64,000 bases of DNA from Lactonifactor sp. BIOML-A5 (GTDB lineage Bacteria > Bacillota > Clostridia > Lachnospirales > Lachnospiraceae): the NCBI RefSeq assembly GCF_009677585.1, contig NZ_WKYV01000015.1, forward strand, positions 57,624 to 121,623, read 5' to 3'. This document shows, piece by piece, positions 33,541 through 40,730 of the stretch (the first letter of the stretch is position 1; each line of letters begins with the position of its first letter). Under the pieces are notes generated by a model. It saw nothing but the letters and a program-made list of their open reading frames with translations, had not been told where the DNA came from and made no database searches. The position numbers and the translations under genes are program-made.

Positions 33541-34329
33541 TTGGAAGAAAACTTAATTAGAGACAATGGGATATACAATTATGATGCGTTAGATTTTCTT
33601 CACGCATTATACGAAGATTATGGTGATGAGAGCATCGATATGTTTCTTTGTGACTTTCCTTATACATTCAAAGGGAAGAATAGAGTAACAGCAAATAAGT
33701 GGGATTTACCGATTGATGATAAGGAATTCTTTGATATTGCTATGAAGATGCTTGTTCCTGATGGTTGTATAGCATTAACAGCAAGTCAGCCATTTACAAG
33801 TTATTTGGTAATGAATCATTTGGATTACTTTAAGTATGAATGGATTTGGGAAAAGGATAATGGTAGTAATTTTGCAAGCGTAAATCACCAGCCATTTAAA
33901 GTGCATGAATCTGTATTGATATTTGGGAAAGCACCAACTACATATAACAAAGCTGAAAGATATATGAAATACAATCCACAGTTTACAGCCGGTAAGCCTT
34001 ATAAGATGAAGAGAAGTGGAATGACCGAGAATTTGGCTACTTCATCCAATTATGAAAGAACAGATGGAGAATATGAAGGTAGAAGGTATCCAAGAAGTGT
34101 TGTCAAATTCAATTTAGAGAAAGGTCTTCATCCTACACAGAAGCCTACTAAGTTATTTGAACATCTTATTAGGACTTACACTGATGAAGGTGGACGAGTT
34201 GTTGATGTGTGTTGTGGTAGTGGCACAACTGCTAATGCTGCACAGAATACAGGAAGAATTTATATTGTTAATGATTTGGATTTAAAGTATGTAGAAACTA
34301 CAGAAAATCGAATAAGGAGTAATCAATGA
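33541..34329 (+). CDS. Beta-class DNA methyltransferase (N6-adenine or N4-cytosine)
   Basis: 262 residues. Catalytic motif MFLCDFPYTFKGKN (DPPY variant DFPY) near residue 35, then the target region, then GLHPTQKPTKLFEHLI and the SAM-binding loop VVDVCCGSGTTANAA near 230, i.e. motif IV before motif I, the beta arrangement of PF01555. No restriction enzyme gene accompanies it, so it is likely an orphan methylase protecting or regulating phage DNA. Ends overlapping the next gene (ATGAG). Confidence 0.85.
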   Translation: MEENLIRDNGIYNYDALDFLHALYEDYGDESIDMFLCDFPYTFKGKNRVTANKWDLPIDDKEFFDIAMKMLVPDGCIALTASQPFTSYLVMNHLDYFKYEWIWEKDNGSNFASVNHQPFKVHESVLIFGKAPTTYNKAERYMKYNPQFTAGKPYKMKRSGMTENLATSSNYERTDGEYEGRRYPRSVVKFNLEKGLHPTQKPTKLFEHLIRTYTDEGGRVVDVCCGSGTTANAAQNTGRIYIVNDLDLKYVETTENRIRSNQ

Positions 34330-34694
34330 GTATAGTAAAGAATTATTACGTTATAGCAGGATATGATTTGACTGAGTTTAAAACGGATAAATTCAAGGAT
34401 TGGAAATGGACAGATGAAGGAGAAAAATATACTTGTAAACAAGTAAAAGATGAAATTCAATTATTTGATGATCCAATGAATAATAGTCACTTATATCTTG
34501 GGTATGTCTTAGCCTGTGGAGACGAATATGAATTTGAAACAACAAAGATTGATATTGGTACTGATATAAATTATGTATTAAAATATGTGTCCGAAACTTT
34601 ACGTGAATTACAAGAAATTGGTGTAATATCAAAAGATTATGAGCACAAGGATAAACCAAAATATCAGATTATTATATTTGAAGAATGTACATAG
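34326..34694 (+). CDS. Hypothetical phage protein (122 aa)
   Basis: ATG overlaps the methyltransferase stop by 4 nt, with AATAAGGAG upstream, so it is coupled. Begins MSIVKNYYVIAGYDLTEFKT; acidic and beta-rich. Resembles small phage proteins of unknown function. Confidence 0.55.
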   Translation: MSIVKNYYVIAGYDLTEFKTDKFKDWKWTDEGEKYTCKQVKDEIQLFDDPMNNSHLYLGYVLACGDEYEFETTKIDIGTDINYVLKYVSETLRELQEIGVISKDYEHKDKPKYQIIIFEECT

Positions 34695-34733
34695 ATTCAC
34701 GGTTCTATTCGGAGAAAGGATGGAGAATTAACA

Positions 34734-35024
34734 ATGCATGTGTATTTAATTATTTCAAGAGACAATAAAGAAGCATATGTATTTTCTAATTTAAAGAAAG
34801 CAAAAGAAAAATGTGAAGATATTGATGGAATTGCTTACGAATGGATTCAATTATGGTGCAGACCTATAATATATGATAGTAAAGTTGAGTCAGAAGATGT
34901 TGTGTTTGACGATTCAGCTTTGCCATGGGAAATGTTGAAATTAGCACATGAACAAGGTAATTGGAATACAAGAGCAAAATATCGAGATGACGCATTTAAT
35001 ATAGAAATAAATCATAGAAGATAG
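34734..35024 (+). CDS. Hypothetical phage protein (96 aa)
   Basis: ATG after GGATGGAG. Starts with VYLIISRDNKEAYVFSNLKK, suggesting a small alpha/beta fold. Unknown. Confidence 0.5.
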   Translation: MHVYLIISRDNKEAYVFSNLKKAKEKCEDIDGIAYEWIQLWCRPIIYDSKVESEDVVFDDSALPWEMLKLAHEQGNWNTRAKYRDDAFNIEINHRR

Positions 35025-35068
35025 TTTTATATTGCAGATTGAATCGCAATTCAATAGATAATTAACTT

Positions 35069-35266
35069 ATGAGAATGAATATATATTGTGGTTTTATGAG
35101 AGATACCATAATTAAAAAGAAAGTTCATATAAAGAGCAATATGTTCATATATTCTGGCTGCTTAGAATGTAGAGGAACAGGAATTTTTGATTGTGGTATT
35201 CCAGAAATGAAAGGAACATGTATTCAGTGTAAAGGAACAGGAATACAGTATTTTGGAATGATGTGA
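35069..35266 (+). CDS. DnaJ-like zinc-finger small protein
   Basis: 65 residues (or 41 from ATG 35141). Carries two C-x2-C-x-G-x-G repeats (CLECRGTGIF and CIQCKGTGIQ), the DnaJ central-domain zinc motif, but no J domain. Weak ribosome site. Function unknown. Confidence 0.5.
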   Translation: MRMNIYCGFMRDTIIKKKVHIKSNMFIYSGCLECRGTGIFDCGIPEMKGTCIQCKGTGIQYFGMM

Positions 35267-35335
35267 AAACGTATGTTTCTTGGGAGTTAGATTCGGAGAA
35301 TGGAAACTAATTATGATTAAGGAAAGGAGATACTC

Positions 35336-35620
35336 GTGGAAAATGAAGATAACAGATATGGATTTATGTTTGATTTTGTAGATGGTGGTTGGAACATTAT
35401 TATGTTTGATGGCAATGAAAATTATCATGCCTATTACACATCTGATGAGAACGATTTTGATAAATCAGTACAACACTTGGAAGACTATGTGGTCGATTTG
35501 AAAAATATTTATAAGTACAGTATACCTACATATGATGAATTCTACGAAAAAATGGAAGACATATTTTTGTTGAAAAATAAACCTATAGAAGTATTTACTG
35601 ATTATTTATCTGCATATTGA
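35336..35620 (+). CDS. Acidic hypothetical phage protein (94 aa)
   Basis: GTG 35336 after AAAGGAGA. Aromatic, acidic strands (YGFMFDFVDGGWNIIMFDGN), then helices. Unknown. Confidence 0.5.
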   Translation: MENEDNRYGFMFDFVDGGWNIIMFDGNENYHAYYTSDENDFDKSVQHLEDYVVDLKNIYKYSIPTYDEFYEKMEDIFLLKNKPIEVFTDYLSAY

Positions 35621-35690
35621 AATTTGCAACCAATAAAGTTGAACTTTAGCAATAAAGAAGCATTTCTCTTGAAAAAAGAAGGAGCAATAA

Positions 35691-35921
35691 ATGACTTGTA
35701 TTATAGGCTATTTAGATAAGAAAAATAAATGTACATGGATTGGGTGTGATAGTCTTGGTAGTAATGGATATACAAAAGCAGTTGAATCGCAACCCAAAAT
35801 ATTTAGAAATAAAGTTTTTGAAAATGTAATAATGGGTTCTACCTCAACATTTAGACATATTGATTTACTTAAATATTCAAAAGAATTGTTTGATGAAATT
35901 GATAAATATAAAACAAGATGA
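35691..35921 (+). CDS. Truncated Ntn-hydrolase (proteasome-like) phage protein
   Basis: 76 residues beginning MTCIIGYLDKKNKCTWIGCD and SLGSNGY, the start pattern of phage N-terminal-nucleophile hydrolase-like proteins, in which Thr2 would be the nucleophile. Family members are usually about 200 aa, so two thirds are missing. The next frame overlaps its stop as ATGA with no visible ribosome site, hinting that a deletion joined two genes. Confidence 0.5.
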   Translation: MTCIIGYLDKKNKCTWIGCDSLGSNGYTKAVESQPKIFRNKVFENVIMGSTSTFRHIDLLKYSKELFDEIDKYKTR

Positions 35922-36115
35922 TTATAGAGAATAAGAAATATGTTATAGCAACAAAATCTTTTCCGTTAGAGTTTGATGACGGATCTGGTAATGCAGTGAA
36001 CGATTTTAATGAAGCTTATCTTGGAACATATGATGAGATGAAAACTCAGTTAGGTTATTTTGACGAACCTGATAAGTTTCAAATTTTAGAAGTGAAAGCC
36101 ACGTATGAATTTTAG
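35918..36115 (+). CDS. Hypothetical phage protein (65 aa)
   Basis: ATG overlaps the previous stop, no ribosome site seen. Beta-rich: MIIENKKYVIATKSFPLEFD, ends LEVKATYEF. May be a fragment. Confidence 0.4.
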   Translation: MIIENKKYVIATKSFPLEFDDGSGNAVNDFNEAYLGTYDEMKTQLGYFDEPDKFQILEVKATYEF

Positions 36116-36129
36116 GCAGGAGGAATTAA

Positions 36130-37305
36130 TTGGACGAAATACAAAGAATAAAAGAACTGACAGAACAGTTAAATACATACAGAGACGTATATTATAATGA
36201 TTCAAAATCGCCGGTCTCTGATTATGAATACGATAGTCTTATCGATGAACTTCAGGCGCTAGAAAACGAAACAGGATTCATTCTAAATAACAGTCCGACA
36301 CAATCTGTAGGATATGAAGTCAAATCTAAACTTCAAAAAGTCAAACATTCCCATCCCATGTTATCCCTTGATAAAACTAAATCAATAGATGAAGTTATCT
36401 CTTTCCTAAATCGAAGAGTTGGCATTGCTATGTTAAAAATGGATGGATTGACAACCGGAATTTCGTATTCTGGTGGCAAGTTAGTTTCAGCAGAGACTAG
36501 AGGTGATGGAATCGTTGGCGAGGATGTATTACATAATGCCAAAACTATTATAAATCTACCACAACAGATTGTTACTCAGGAGATTAAAGTTGATGGAGAG
36601 GTTATTATAACCAGAGCAGATTTTGAGAAAATTAACACTACTATTATTAATAAAGACGATAAGTACAAAAATCCCCGCAACCTAGCGAGCGGTTCCATCA
36701 GACAACTTGATAGTAGTGTGGCAGCGAGTAGAAATTTAAAGTTTATTGCATGGAAATGTATAAAGGGTATTGGTGGAAATAGTTTCTTCAATAGACTTTA
36801 TAGAATGCAGGAATTGGGATTTGAAGTGGTTCCGCACAGGGCTATCCCAGCTGATGTAACGAGAGTAGATTTGGAGAATATTATTGAAGAATTAAAATCT
36901 GAAGCAGAAGATAAAGGCTTTCCAATTGACGGTATTGTCTTCGGCTTTGACGATGTGTCTTATGGTGAATCATTAGGAGCTACTGGGCATCACCTCCGTT
37001 CACAAATTGCCTACAAATTTTATGATGAAGAGGCTGTCACTATCTTGCGTGATATAGAATGGAGCATGGGCAAATCGGGAATTTTGACACCAGTTGCAAT
37101 TTTTGATTCGGTTGATCTGGATGAAACCGAGGTAAGCCGGGCGTCTCTCCACAACGTTAGCATTATGAAAGACGTATTGGGACACCCATATAAAGGACAA
37201 GAAATTATAGTATGTAAATTTAATATGATAATCCCTGGCGTGATAATGGCAAAAAACGAGGAAGGAGAATGGATTAGTAATAAAAGAAATTTGGAAAAGA
37301 ATTAA
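36130..37305 (+). CDS. ligA: NAD-dependent DNA ligase, N-terminal part (split gene)
   Basis: About 380 genuine residues from TTG 36130 (GGAGG upstream). Domain Ia (TYRDVYYNDSKSPVSDYEYD), the adenylation motif with catalytic lysine MLKMDGLTTGISYS near residue 103, ETRGDGIVGEDV, and RNLASGSIRQLD, followed by the OB domain ending CKFNMIIPGVIMAKNEEGEW. The last 10 or so codons come from an inserted HNH gene. The zinc-finger, HhH and BRCT domains are encoded separately at 37770-38627. The N-terminal piece alone should self-adenylate; joining activity would need both parts. Confidence 0.85.
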   Translation: MDEIQRIKELTEQLNTYRDVYYNDSKSPVSDYEYDSLIDELQALENETGFILNNSPTQSVGYEVKSKLQKVKHSHPMLSLDKTKSIDEVISFLNRRVGIAMLKMDGLTTGISYSGGKLVSAETRGDGIVGEDVLHNAKTIINLPQQIVTQEIKVDGEVIITRADFEKINTTIINKDDKYKNPRNLASGSIRQLDSSVAASRNLKFIAWKCIKGIGGNSFFNRLYRMQELGFEVVPHRAIPADVTRVDLENIIEELKSEAEDKGFPIDGIVFGFDDVSYGESLGATGHHLRSQIAYKFYDEEAVTILRDIEWSMGKSGILTPVAIFDSVDLDETEVSRASLHNVSIMKDVLGHPYKGQEIIVCKFNMIIPGVIMAKNEEGEWISNKRNLEKN

Positions 37306-37780
37306 TGAAGCACCAGATTACGAAGTAAGTAATCTTGGAAGAATAGCTTCAAATAAATATAAGAACAGGCGAATATTAAAACAGAGAAAAGGAAAACATG
37401 GGTATTTGCAAATTGGACTATGCTGTGAAAATGAAAGAAGATATTTTTTGGTTCATAGATTAGTATTATCAACATTTTACCCAATATACAATACGGAACA
37501 ATATGAAGTAAACCATAAAGATGAAAATAAGACTAATAATAATTTGGAAAATTTAGAATGGATGACGCCAAAAGAAAATCGTAATTATGGAACAAGAAAC
37601 GAGAGATTATCAAAAACTCAAGGTCTTAAAGTAAAATGTGTTGAAAAAGATATAGTTTACGATAGCTTTCATGATGCATCAAAAATTAATAGTATAGACG
37701 TATCTGGTATATGTATGTGTTGTACTGGATATAGAAATAGAAAAACAGCGGGAGGTTATCATTGGGAATATGTTAAATAA
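37280..37780 (+). CDS. NUMOD4-HNH homing endonuclease inserted in ligA
   Basis: Frame without ATG/GTG/TTG near its beginning; it reads EIWKRINEAPDYEVSNLGRI (NUMOD4) from 37286, then the HNH core FLVHRLVLSTF, YEVNHKDENKTNNNLENLEW and MTPKENRNYG, then a NUMOD-like DNA-binding tail ending GGYHWEYVK. Start possibly ATA 37280. It fills almost the whole gap between the two ligA parts, leaving no room for a group I intron core, and it is in a different frame from both, so it is not an intein. It looks like a free-standing homing endonuclease that split the ligase gene. Confidence 0.75.
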   Translation: MKEIWKRINEAPDYEVSNLGRIASNKYKNRRILKQRKGKHGYLQIGLCCENERRYFLVHRLVLSTFYPIYNTEQYEVNHKDENKTNNNLENLEWMTPKENRNYGTRNERLSKTQGLKVKCVEKDIVYDSFHDASKINSIDVSGICMCCTGYRNRKTAGGYHWEYVK

Positions 37781-38627
37781 TAATAAAATTGAATACTTAG
37801 AACTTCCAAAGCAGTGTCCAGTATGCGGAGCGACTACAGCCGTTATTAAGGATAACGATACGCAAGTGCTTACTTGCACGAATGAAATGTGTCAAGGTAA
37901 GTTGCTTGGCCGAGTATCGCACTTCGTATCTAAGAAGGGGATGGATATCGAAGGACTTTCCGAAGCAACATTAGAGAAATTTATCAACCTTGGATGGATT
38001 AAGTGTCTATTTGATGTTTACAATCTCGGTTGTCATTATGGCGAACTTATTAATATGGAAGGTTTCGGGACTCGTTCTGTAGAAAAACTTGACAAAAGTA
38101 TCAAAAAGAGTAAGGAAGTAGAACTGAAAAATTTTATTACAGCCCTAAGTATTCCTAATATTGGAACATCACAGTCCAAGGAATTAGCAAAGACATTTTC
38201 CACATGGGATGATTTTGAGGCAGCGGGATTTGGAAATTATGATTTCGCTAGATTAGATGGTTTTGGGGATGTATTAAATAAGAATATCCACCAGTGGTTC
38301 CATACAATGTGGAATGAGGACAGAGTAGGACAGTTGGTAAGGAATCTGCATATTACGAATACTGTAATAGGAGAACAATCTATCAACAGTGCAATAACTG
38401 GTAAAGTATTTGTTATTACTGGGTCAGTTGAACACTTTAAAAATCGCAAGGAAATACAGGAGATTATTGAGTCTAAAGGCGGCAAAGTAATTGGAAGTGT
38501 ATCTTCTAAAACGGATTTTCTTATTAACAATGATACGACATCCGGTTCTTCTAAGAATAAAAAGGCAAAAGAATTGGGAGTTCCGATTATCTCAGAGCAA
38601 GATTTTATAAGAAAGATTAAAGAATAA
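37770..38627 (+). CDS. ligA: NAD-dependent DNA ligase, C-terminal part (split gene)
   Basis: 285 residues from ATG 37770, overlapping the HNH stop. Four-cysteine zinc finger CPVCGATTAV..CTNEMCQG, helix-hairpin-helix repeats (NMEGFGTRSVEKL, FARLDGFGDVLNKN) and a BRCT domain (GKVFVITGSVEHFKNRKEI, ESKGGKVIGSVSSKTDFLI). It continues exactly where the first part breaks off. A ribosome site (GGGAGG) lies 12 nt upstream inside the HNH gene. Confidence 0.85.
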   Translation: MLNNNKIEYLELPKQCPVCGATTAVIKDNDTQVLTCTNEMCQGKLLGRVSHFVSKKGMDIEGLSEATLEKFINLGWIKCLFDVYNLGCHYGELINMEGFGTRSVEKLDKSIKKSKEVELKNFITALSIPNIGTSQSKELAKTFSTWDDFEAAGFGNYDFARLDGFGDVLNKNIHQWFHTMWNEDRVGQLVRNLHITNTVIGEQSINSAITGKVFVITGSVEHFKNRKEIQEIIESKGGKVIGSVSSKTDFLINNDTTSGSSKNKKAKELGVPIISEQDFIRKIKE

Positions 38628-38684
38628 TGTATGTAATGGAAAAGGAGTAAACCTTTCTTTCATTGGAGTTTGGAGGTGATATAA

Positions 38685-38909
38685 ATAGACGGTTATCAAA
38701 TAATTGGTATAGACATGCATAATTCGGAAAATCCATCAGATAAAGACTATTCTGTCGTTGTTTGCATGTGCGGCAACTGTAGATACGTAATTGCTAGTAG
38801 AAAATATAAACCTGAGATTAATGAAGTCGATGTTCCATTTTTTATTAAATGCCCTAAGTGTGGAGCAAGGTTCAAAAATCACATATGGAATGAAGAAATA
38901 CAAAAATAA
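38685..38909 (+). CDS. Zinc-ribbon small protein with AUA start
   Basis: A strong ribosome site GGAGGTGAT (38672-38680) is followed by TAA and then ATA at 38685, 8 nt after GGAGG; the frame reads DGYQIIGIDMHNSENPSDK then C-x-C-x2-C (CMCGNC) and CPKC. The first ATG, at 38715, has no ribosome site. About 74 residues. Function unknown; the C-x2-C pairs suggest metal binding. Confidence 0.55.
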   Translation: MDGYQIIGIDMHNSENPSDKDYSVVVCMCGNCRYVIASRKYKPEINEVDVPFFIKCPKCGARFKNHIWNEEIQK

Positions 38910-38962
38910 GAAATGCAATGAAAGAGTAGTTTCAAAGGATAAGAAGAAGGGAGTGATTTGAC

Positions 38963-39436
38963 ATACTAATAGCTATAGACCCAGGCTCTGCAGAAACAGC
39001 ATATGTTATATTAGACGATCATTATAAAATATACGGATTTGATAAAGTTCAAAACGAAGTACTACTTGAGAAATTGAGAAAAGAAACTTATGACGAATTT
39101 GTTATTGAAAATATAGCATCATATGGTATGGGTGTTGGAAGAGAGGTGTTTGACACTTGCATTTGGATAGGACGCTTCTGGGAGGTTGCCAATGCAAAAG
39201 TGAAAGATTTTATATATCGCAAGGACGAGAAAATCAACCTATGCGGAAGTATGAAGGCTAAAGACTCCAATATTCGAATAGCTCTTATTGATCGCTTTGC
39301 TAAATTTGACTTCAAGAATGGGAAAGGAAATAAGAAGAACCCGGATGTGTTTTATGGATTTAAGGCCGATATATGGGCGGCGATGGCCGTTGGGGTTACA
39401 TATTTAGATATGAAGGCTCAACATGAGGAGAATTAA
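38963..39436 (+). CDS. RuvC-like Holliday-junction resolvase-type protein with AUA start
   Basis: AAGGGAG (38948-38954) is followed after 8 nt by ATA; the frame then reads LIAIDPGSAETAYVILDD, the RuvC-type RNase H first strand with catalytic Asp. Further acidic positions are FVIENIASYGMG (Glu) and the C-terminal GFKADIWAAMAVGVTY (Asp). About 157 residues, normal for phage RuvC proteins. The first ATG (39074) would remove the catalytic Asp, which argues for initiation at ATA or a mutated start. Confidence 0.7.
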   Translation: MLIAIDPGSAETAYVILDDHYKIYGFDKVQNEVLLEKLRKETYDEFVIENIASYGMGVGREVFDTCIWIGRFWEVANAKVKDFIYRKDEKINLCGSMKAKDSNIRIALIDRFAKFDFKNGKGNKKNPDVFYGFKADIWAAMAVGVTYLDMKAQHEEN

Positions 39437-39437
39437 G

Positions 39438-39992
39438 ATGCATATAGTATACTGCATAATAGGAAGAAGTTGTTCTGGTAAGAGTGCAATCTGTAAAGGA
39501 GCTGCTGAAGAGTTAAAATTAAAAGTGCTTCAATCTTATACCACTAGGAGCAAACGAAATGGTGAAACTGAGGAGGAATCTGATCACATATTTATCAAAG
39601 CTGAAGAGGTGGATGCTCTCCGCCAAGATATGGTTGCTTATACTGAAAGGTGTGGATATTGCTCATTCACTACCCGTCAACAATTAATGGAATCAGATAT
39701 ATGTATCATAAATCCATCCGGATATTATGAACTAAAGCTTAAAACTAAAGACATGGATATTATGTTAGTTCCTATCTACATCACCGTTCCTTATAGGACT
39801 GCAATTAAGAGAGCTAAGAAACGTGGAGGCTTTGAATCCTGGAAAGAAAATTATGACAAAGAGAATAATGAGTTTGGAAGCTTTGAAAAGTCTAATATTA
39901 TTGAGTATCGGATTTTGAATGATAATGACTTGGAGGAGGCAGTAGGTAAGTTAGTAAGAATAATTAATAAAGTGCGAGGTGAAAATGCTTAA
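39438..39992 (+). CDS. Guanylate-kinase-like P-loop nucleotide kinase
   Basis: 184 residues from ATG 39438 (GAGGAG upstream). P-loop CIIGRSCSGKSAICKGAA, then TTRSKRNGETEEESDHIFI, close to the GMP-binding TTRxPRxGE segment of guanylate kinases, and YITVPYRTAIKRAKKRG as lid. Likely phosphorylates a nucleoside monophosphate for DNA synthesis; exact base not determined. Confidence 0.75.
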   Translation: MHIVYCIIGRSCSGKSAICKGAAEELKLKVLQSYTTRSKRNGETEEESDHIFIKAEEVDALRQDMVAYTERCGYCSFTTRQQLMESDICIINPSGYYELKLKTKDMDIMLVPIYITVPYRTAIKRAKKRGGFESWKENYDKENNEFGSFEKSNIIEYRILNDNDLEEAVGKLVRIINKVRGENA

Positions 39993-40548
39993 AGGAGTTA
40001 AAACGATTTTTTTTGATTTTGATGGTTGCATTGCAAACACTATAGAAGCAATCGTTTCCTTGTATAATGAGGATTTTGTCGCTTATAAAAAATTTCAGCC
40101 TATAAAATGGTGGGATATAAATACATGGGATTTCAAAGAATGCATGTGTGCGAGCAGAGAATATATAAATACATACTTTAATCAGCCTAGATTCTTTAAT
40201 AGACTTGAATTTATGCCAAATGCAAAAGAGGCTATTGAGGAAATTAAAGGTTTTTATGATATAAAAATTATTACACATGGATTCAAGCCGAATTTACGCC
40301 TGAAAAAACAGTGGATAGAAAATAATCTTCCAGGTATAGAAATGATTGGTGTAAATCTTAAAAAATATAAAGATAAATCGCATATTGATATGTCAGATGG
40401 ATTTTTCTTAGACGACAGCTCCGGAAATATAAGAACAAGCAACGCTAAGTATAAAGCAGTCTTTGGAGATATTTACTCTTGGAATGAGGACTGGGCTGGT
40501 AAAAGATTATGTAACTGGGAAGATGTTAGAAGAGAATTGTTGGGTTAG
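39985..40548 (+). CDS. HAD-family 5'(3')-deoxyribonucleotidase-like protein
   Basis: 187 residues from ATG 39985 (GAGGTG). HAD motif I IFFDFDGCIANT with the nucleophilic Asp pair, motif II IKIITHGFKPN, motif IV DGFFLDDSSGNI. Overlaps the kinase gene by 8 nt. Matches the NT5C-like group that hydrolyses deoxynucleotide monophosphates; acts in nucleotide balance with its neighbours. Confidence 0.75.
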   Translation: MLKGVKTIFFDFDGCIANTIEAIVSLYNEDFVAYKKFQPIKWWDINTWDFKECMCASREYINTYFNQPRFFNRLEFMPNAKEAIEEIKGFYDIKIITHGFKPNLRLKKQWIENNLPGIEMIGVNLKKYKDKSHIDMSDGFFLDDSSGNIRTSNAKYKAVFGDIYSWNEDWAGKRLCNWEDVRRELLG

Positions 40549-40563
40549 AAAGGGAGCAAAATA

Positions 40564-40713
40564 TTGAAAAAGTTATCTGATAAAGAGAGAAAGATACTTA
40601 TAGAGCTAATTAGTAATGAGCAGATTCATATGATTATAAAAGACCATAGCAAATATGGGTCTGATAATTACAGGGCTTTAGAAAAACTGAAAGTAAAAAT
40701 TAAGGATATGTAA
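40564..40713 (+). CDS. Small charged hypothetical protein (49 aa)
   Basis: TTG after AAAGGGAG. Helical, KKLSDKERKILIELISNEQ. Between the nucleotidase and nrdJ. Unknown. Confidence 0.45.
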   Translation: MKKLSDKERKILIELISNEQIHMIIKDHSKYGSDNYRALEKLKVKIKDM

Positions 40714-40730
40714 TTAGAATGGAGGCATAA

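Noticed and set aside
34393..34659. Minus-strand ORF opposite the 34326 gene
   Set aside because: Shadow of an AT-rich coding gene; no ribosome site, low-complexity His/Leu-rich product. The same holds for the other antisense ORFs in the window apart from xre, ku, the ATP ligase, the araC-type gene and the inverted segment.
37286..37780. Group I intron or intein in ligA
   Set aside because: Gap is almost fully taken by the HNH frame, leaving no space for an intron core, and the frame differs from both ligA parts.
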